A stretch of 36,956 nt of DNA from an uncultured Pelagibacteraceae bacterium (GTDB lineage Bacteria; Pseudomonadota; Alphaproteobacteria; Pelagibacterales; Pelagibacteraceae): contig CACMXJ010000009.1 in NCBI GenBank assembly GCA_902617625.1, forward strand, positions 1 through 36,956. Direction: 5' to 3'. A program made the translations under genes and the position numbers. The notes below the pieces were generated by a model. It saw only the letters and a list, made by a program, of their open reading frames with translations. It was not told the origin of the DNA and did no database searches. Positions 34,462-36,956 of this stretch are shown here, in pieces. Every line of letters begins with the position of its first letter. The first letter of the stretch is position 1.

Positions 34462-35528
34462 TTAAATAATTCTTTAAGTCCTTTTTCCGATGCTTCACAT
34501 ACTCCTTTTTCGGTAATTAATCCCGTAACATATTTTGCTGGAGTTACATCAAAAGCTAAATTCATAGCTTTACTTTTTTTTGGATAAATTTGTATTTTCT
34601 TTATATCTCCTTTTTCATCTAAACCTTCAACGTGAGATAATTCATCTGAATTTCTCTCCTCAATTGGAATATCTTTATGGTTTTTTATATTCCAATCAAT
34701 TGTTGAACTTGGTAGTGCAACATAAAAAGGAATCTTATTATCATGGGCTGCTAGTGCTTTAAGATAAGTTCCAACTTTATTACAAACATCTCCATTGGCT
34801 AAAGTTCTATCAGTTCCGACGATACACATGTCAACCTCTCCTCTTTGCATCAAAATTCCACCTGTATTATCTGCAATGATTGTATTCTTAATTCCCTCCT
34901 CATTTAGTTCATAAGAAGTGAGGTTTGCTCCTTGATTTCTTGGTCTAGTTTCATCTGCCCATACATGAACAGGAATTCCTTTTTTATGTGCATGATAAAT
35001 TGGAGAGGTTGCTGTTCCCCAATTTATTGTTGCAAGCCAACCTGCATTACAATGAGTTAATATATTAACTGTACTTTTTTTTTTATTATAGATTTCTTCA
35101 ATAATTTTTAGTCCATTTAATCCTATATTTTCACAAAATCTCACATCCTCTTCACATATATCTTTTGCTTCGTTCAAAGCTATTTCTAAAATTTTATTGC
35201 TATTAATACCTGATAATTTATTCATCATTCTATCAACAGCCCACTTTAAATTGATTGCTGTTGGTCTTGAGCTAATTAAATCTGCTGCAGATTTCTTTAA
35301 AAATGATTGATCATTATTTTCAATAATAGCTAAAACCATTCCGTAAGCTGCTGTAGCTCCTATTAGAGGTGCGCCTCTTACCTCCATTACCTTAATCGCA
35401 TTTATTGAGTCCTCAACAGTTTTAAGATCTTTAATAATAAATTTGTGTGGAAGTTTTGTTTGATCGATAATTTTTACAACATTATTTTCAAACCAAATAG
35501 TACGATATTCTTTTCCCTCTATTCTCAT
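34458..35528 (-). CDS. mtnA: S-methyl-5-thioribose-1-phosphate isomerase
   Basis: Converts methylthioribose 1-phosphate to methylthioribulose 1-phosphate in MTA salvage. The 356 residues belong to the eIF2B-alpha-like family. RGAPLIGATAAYG near residue 51 is the MtnA signature. Catalytic Cys160 (THCNAGWLAT) and Asp240 (GTDRTLANGD) fall at the same numbers as in the B. subtilis enzyme. It overlaps mtnP by four bases (ATGA) upstream and the aldolase by four bases downstream, so the three are translationally coupled. Confidence 0.95.
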   Translation of the reverse strand: MRIEGKEYRTIWFENNVVKIIDQTKLPHKFIIKDLKTVEDSINAIKVMEVRGAPLIGATAAYGMVLAIIENNDQSFLKKSAADLISSRPTAINLKWAVDRMMNKLSGINSNKILEIALNEAKDICEEDVRFCENIGLNGLKIIEEIYNKKKSTVNILTHCNAGWLATINWGTATSPIYHAHKKGIPVHVWADETRPRNQGANLTSYELNEEGIKNTIIADNTGGILMQRGEVDMCIVGTDRTLANGDVCNKVGTYLKALAAHDNKIPFYVALPSSTIDWNIKNHKDIPIEERNSDELSHVEGLDEKGDIKKIQIYPKKSKAMNLAFDVTPAKYVTGLITEKGVCEASEKGLKELFK

Positions 35529-36397
35529 TTATTCAAAACTCTACCTGCAACAGTATTTAATTTTTCTATAGTTTTTTTTGTTCTTTTTTCAGGTGCAGTA
35601 ATAATTGCAACATCTAAACAATTATTGGTTGGATCATTAGGATCAATGTGATCCTCAAAATTTTCTATTAAGTTTTTAATCATATTTTTTGCTTTCGCAG
35701 CATTACCTAATAAAACTTTTACTACTTGTTGAACATCTACATTTTCATGATCTGGATGCCAACAGTCATAGTCTGTAACCATAGATACAGATGCATATCT
35801 AATTTCTGCTTCTTTTGCTAATTTTGCCTCTGGCATATTAGTCATGCCAATTACATCAGCTTTCCAAGATCTATATAAATTTGACTCTGCTAATGTTGAA
35901 AATTGGGGTCCCTCCATAACAACGTATGTACCGTTTCTTTGATAATCAATTTTTTCTTTTTTAATTGCCTCTTCACATGCATTCATCAAACCATTAGATG
36001 TTGGATGAGCCATAGAGACATGAGCAACAATTTCATCATCAAAAAATGTTTTTTCTCTAGCAAATGTCCGGTCAATGAATTGGTCAACAATAACAAATTT
36101 TCCTGGTGGCAAATCCTCTTTTAATGACCCCACTGCCGATACTGATACAATATCTGTTACACCTAACTGTTTAAGAGCATCAATATTTGCACGAAAATTT
36201 ATTTTGGATGGAGAAACAAAGTGACCTCTTCCATGTCTTGGCAAGAAATAAACTTCTTTATTATTATAACTAGTTTTTAAAATTTCGTCGGAAGGTTTAC
36301 CCCAAGGGGTAGTCAAATCTAATAATTCTCTATTTTTGAATTCTTCAACATCATAAAGACCACTACCACCAATTATTGCTAATTTATTTATTGTCAT
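35525..36397 (-). CDS. mtnP: 5'-methylthioadenosine phosphorylase
   Basis: Phosphorolyses MTA to adenine and methylthioribose 1-phosphate. The 290 residues show IIGGSGLYD, the phosphate-binding PRHGRGH, the base- and ribose-binding VMEGPQFSTLAES, and GMTNMPEAKLAKEAE. The motifs favour MTA phosphorylase over purine nucleoside phosphorylase, and the neighbours mtnA and apt agree. First gene of mtnP-mtnA-aldolase-speDE. It is divergent from apt with 41 bases between starts, so the adenine made here can be recycled by the divergent gene's product. Confidence 0.95.
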   Translation of the reverse strand: MTINKLAIIGGSGLYDVEEFKNRELLDLTTPWGKPSDEILKTSYNNKEVYFLPRHGRGHFVSPSKINFRANIDALKQLGVTDIVSVSAVGSLKEDLPPGKFVIVDQFIDRTFAREKTFFDDEIVAHVSMAHPTSNGLMNACEEAIKKEKIDYQRNGTYVVMEGPQFSTLAESNLYRSWKADVIGMTNMPEAKLAKEAEIRYASVSMVTDYDCWHPDHENVDVQQVVKVLLGNAAKAKNMIKNLIENFEDHIDPNDPTNNCLDVAIITAPEKRTKKTIEKLNTVAGRVLNK

Positions 36398-36438
36398 GTT
36401 ATAAAATTAATTTATTTATACTTTTATAATTTACTCTT

Positions 36439-36947
36439 ATGAATTTAAAAGACTTTATTAGATCTATCCCAGATTATCCAAAAAAAGGTATTTTATTTAG
36501 AGATATCACAACACTCATTAAAAATGAGAAAGCTTTTTCAGAAGCAATTGATCAAATTGTTGAAAGATCAAAAAAAATGAAATTTAATAAAATTGCTGCA
36601 ATTGAGTCTAGAGGATTTCTTATATTTTAAAAAAACCATTTATATTGTTAAGAAAAAAAGATAAATTACCAGCTGATGTACACTCTGTTGATTTCGAATT
36701 AGAGTACGGGAAGGCTACGATTGAAGTTCATAAAGATTCTATAAATGAAAAGGATTCTATTTTGATTGTTGATGATTTAATTGCCACTGGTGGTACTGCA
36801 CATGCTGCAGCGAAACTTGTAGAAATTTCAAAAGGAAAAGTTGCTGGATTTATTTTTGTTATAAATCTTTTTGATCTTAATGGTTCTGACAGTTTAATTA
36901 AAAAAGGATACCAGGTAGAAAATTTAATTGAATTTCCTGGTCATTAA
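36439..36947 (+). pseudogene. apt: Adenine phosphoribosyltransferase with internal deletion
   Basis: Should convert adenine and PRPP to AMP. The 5' part (36439-36630) gives MNLKDFIRSIPDYPKKGILF and reaches IESRGFL before a stop. The 3' part in another frame reads ISYILKKPFILLRKKDKLPA, then the intact PRPP loop VDDLIATGGTA and a normal LIEFPGH end. Compared with family members the FGAA segment after RGFL is missing. The frames fit a loss of about 19 bases around 36615-36621, where ATTTCTT may have been a direct repeat. As written no functional enzyme is made. TATAAT (36425-36430) lies eight bases before the ATG. Confidence 0.85.
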
Positions 36948-36956
36948 ATTTTCAGA

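Noticed and set aside
1..36956. tRNA, rRNA, CRISPR array, insertion sequence or prophage genes
   Set aside because: The gaps are too short and too AT-rich for tRNA or rRNA, no regularly spaced repeats occur, and no transposase, integrase or phage structural gene was recognised.

Overview
The window is a gene-dense, strongly AT-rich piece of a free-living marine alphaproteobacterial genome, most likely SAR11 (Pelagibacterales). The support is extreme compaction (neighbouring genes overlap or lie a few bases apart, convergent genes share their stop bases, and the longest gap is 158 bases), a preference for binding-protein-dependent transporters (a TRAP system and a polar amino acid ABC system), and a gene set of small versions of core enzymes. 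No rRNA, tRNA, insertion sequence, prophage or CRISPR array was seen, and no gene-free stretch exceeds 300 bases.

Layout. 1-5086 (minus): a run of glmU-like acetyltransferase, glmS, class II DAHP synthase and NAD+ synthetase (cut by the window edge). 5158-9415 (plus): gph, then the overlapping methylcitrate-cycle set prpD-prpB-prpC. 9417-12541 (minus): nrdA-nrdB and a tiny lipoprotein gene with a GTG start, preceded by two NrdR-like boxes. 12700-14457 (plus): a phosphohexomutase and a DUF2061 membrane protein separated by a terminator hairpin. 14460-19178 (minus): TRAP transporter dctP-dctQ-dctM, dusA and a TauE/SafE permease. 19274-23680: a CoA-transferase (plus), rpoZ and a frameshifted MFS permease (minus), then a 3-hydroxyisobutyrate dehydrogenase-like enzyme and an FMN-binding PNPOx-like protein (plus). 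23713-26289 (minus): a TesA-like lipoprotein esterase, a beta-lactamase-fold serine hydrolase and a gamma-carbonic-anhydrase-like protein. 26310-30468: a frameshifted thioredoxin-like protein and a GT4 glycosyltransferase (plus), a GT9 glycosyltransferase (minus), then DUF6165 and a DoeA-like M24-fold hydrolase (plus). 30465-36397 (minus): an amino acid ABC importer without its ATPase, a SpeD-SpeE fusion, a FucA-type class II aldolase, mtnA and mtnP. 36439-36947 (plus): apt with an internal deletion.

The most coherent system is at 32766-36947. The SpeD-SpeE fusion should make a polyamine and release methylthioadenosine (MTA). MtnP splits MTA, Apt would reclaim the adenine, MtnA isomerises the sugar phosphate, and the aldolase fits the MTA/DHAP shunt better than the classical methionine salvage route. 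Polyamine synthesis and disposal of its by-product therefore sit in one compact operon. Regulation appears to rely on RNA hairpins placed between binding-protein genes and their permeases, and on terminators whose T tract runs straight into the next start codon.

Four genes are broken. Three carry exactly one extra base in a homopolymer (T7, A10, T7). The fourth, apt, looks like a 19-base deletion between short direct repeats. The first three may be sequencing errors, real mutations or sites of slippage. The apt deletion is harder to explain as a read error.
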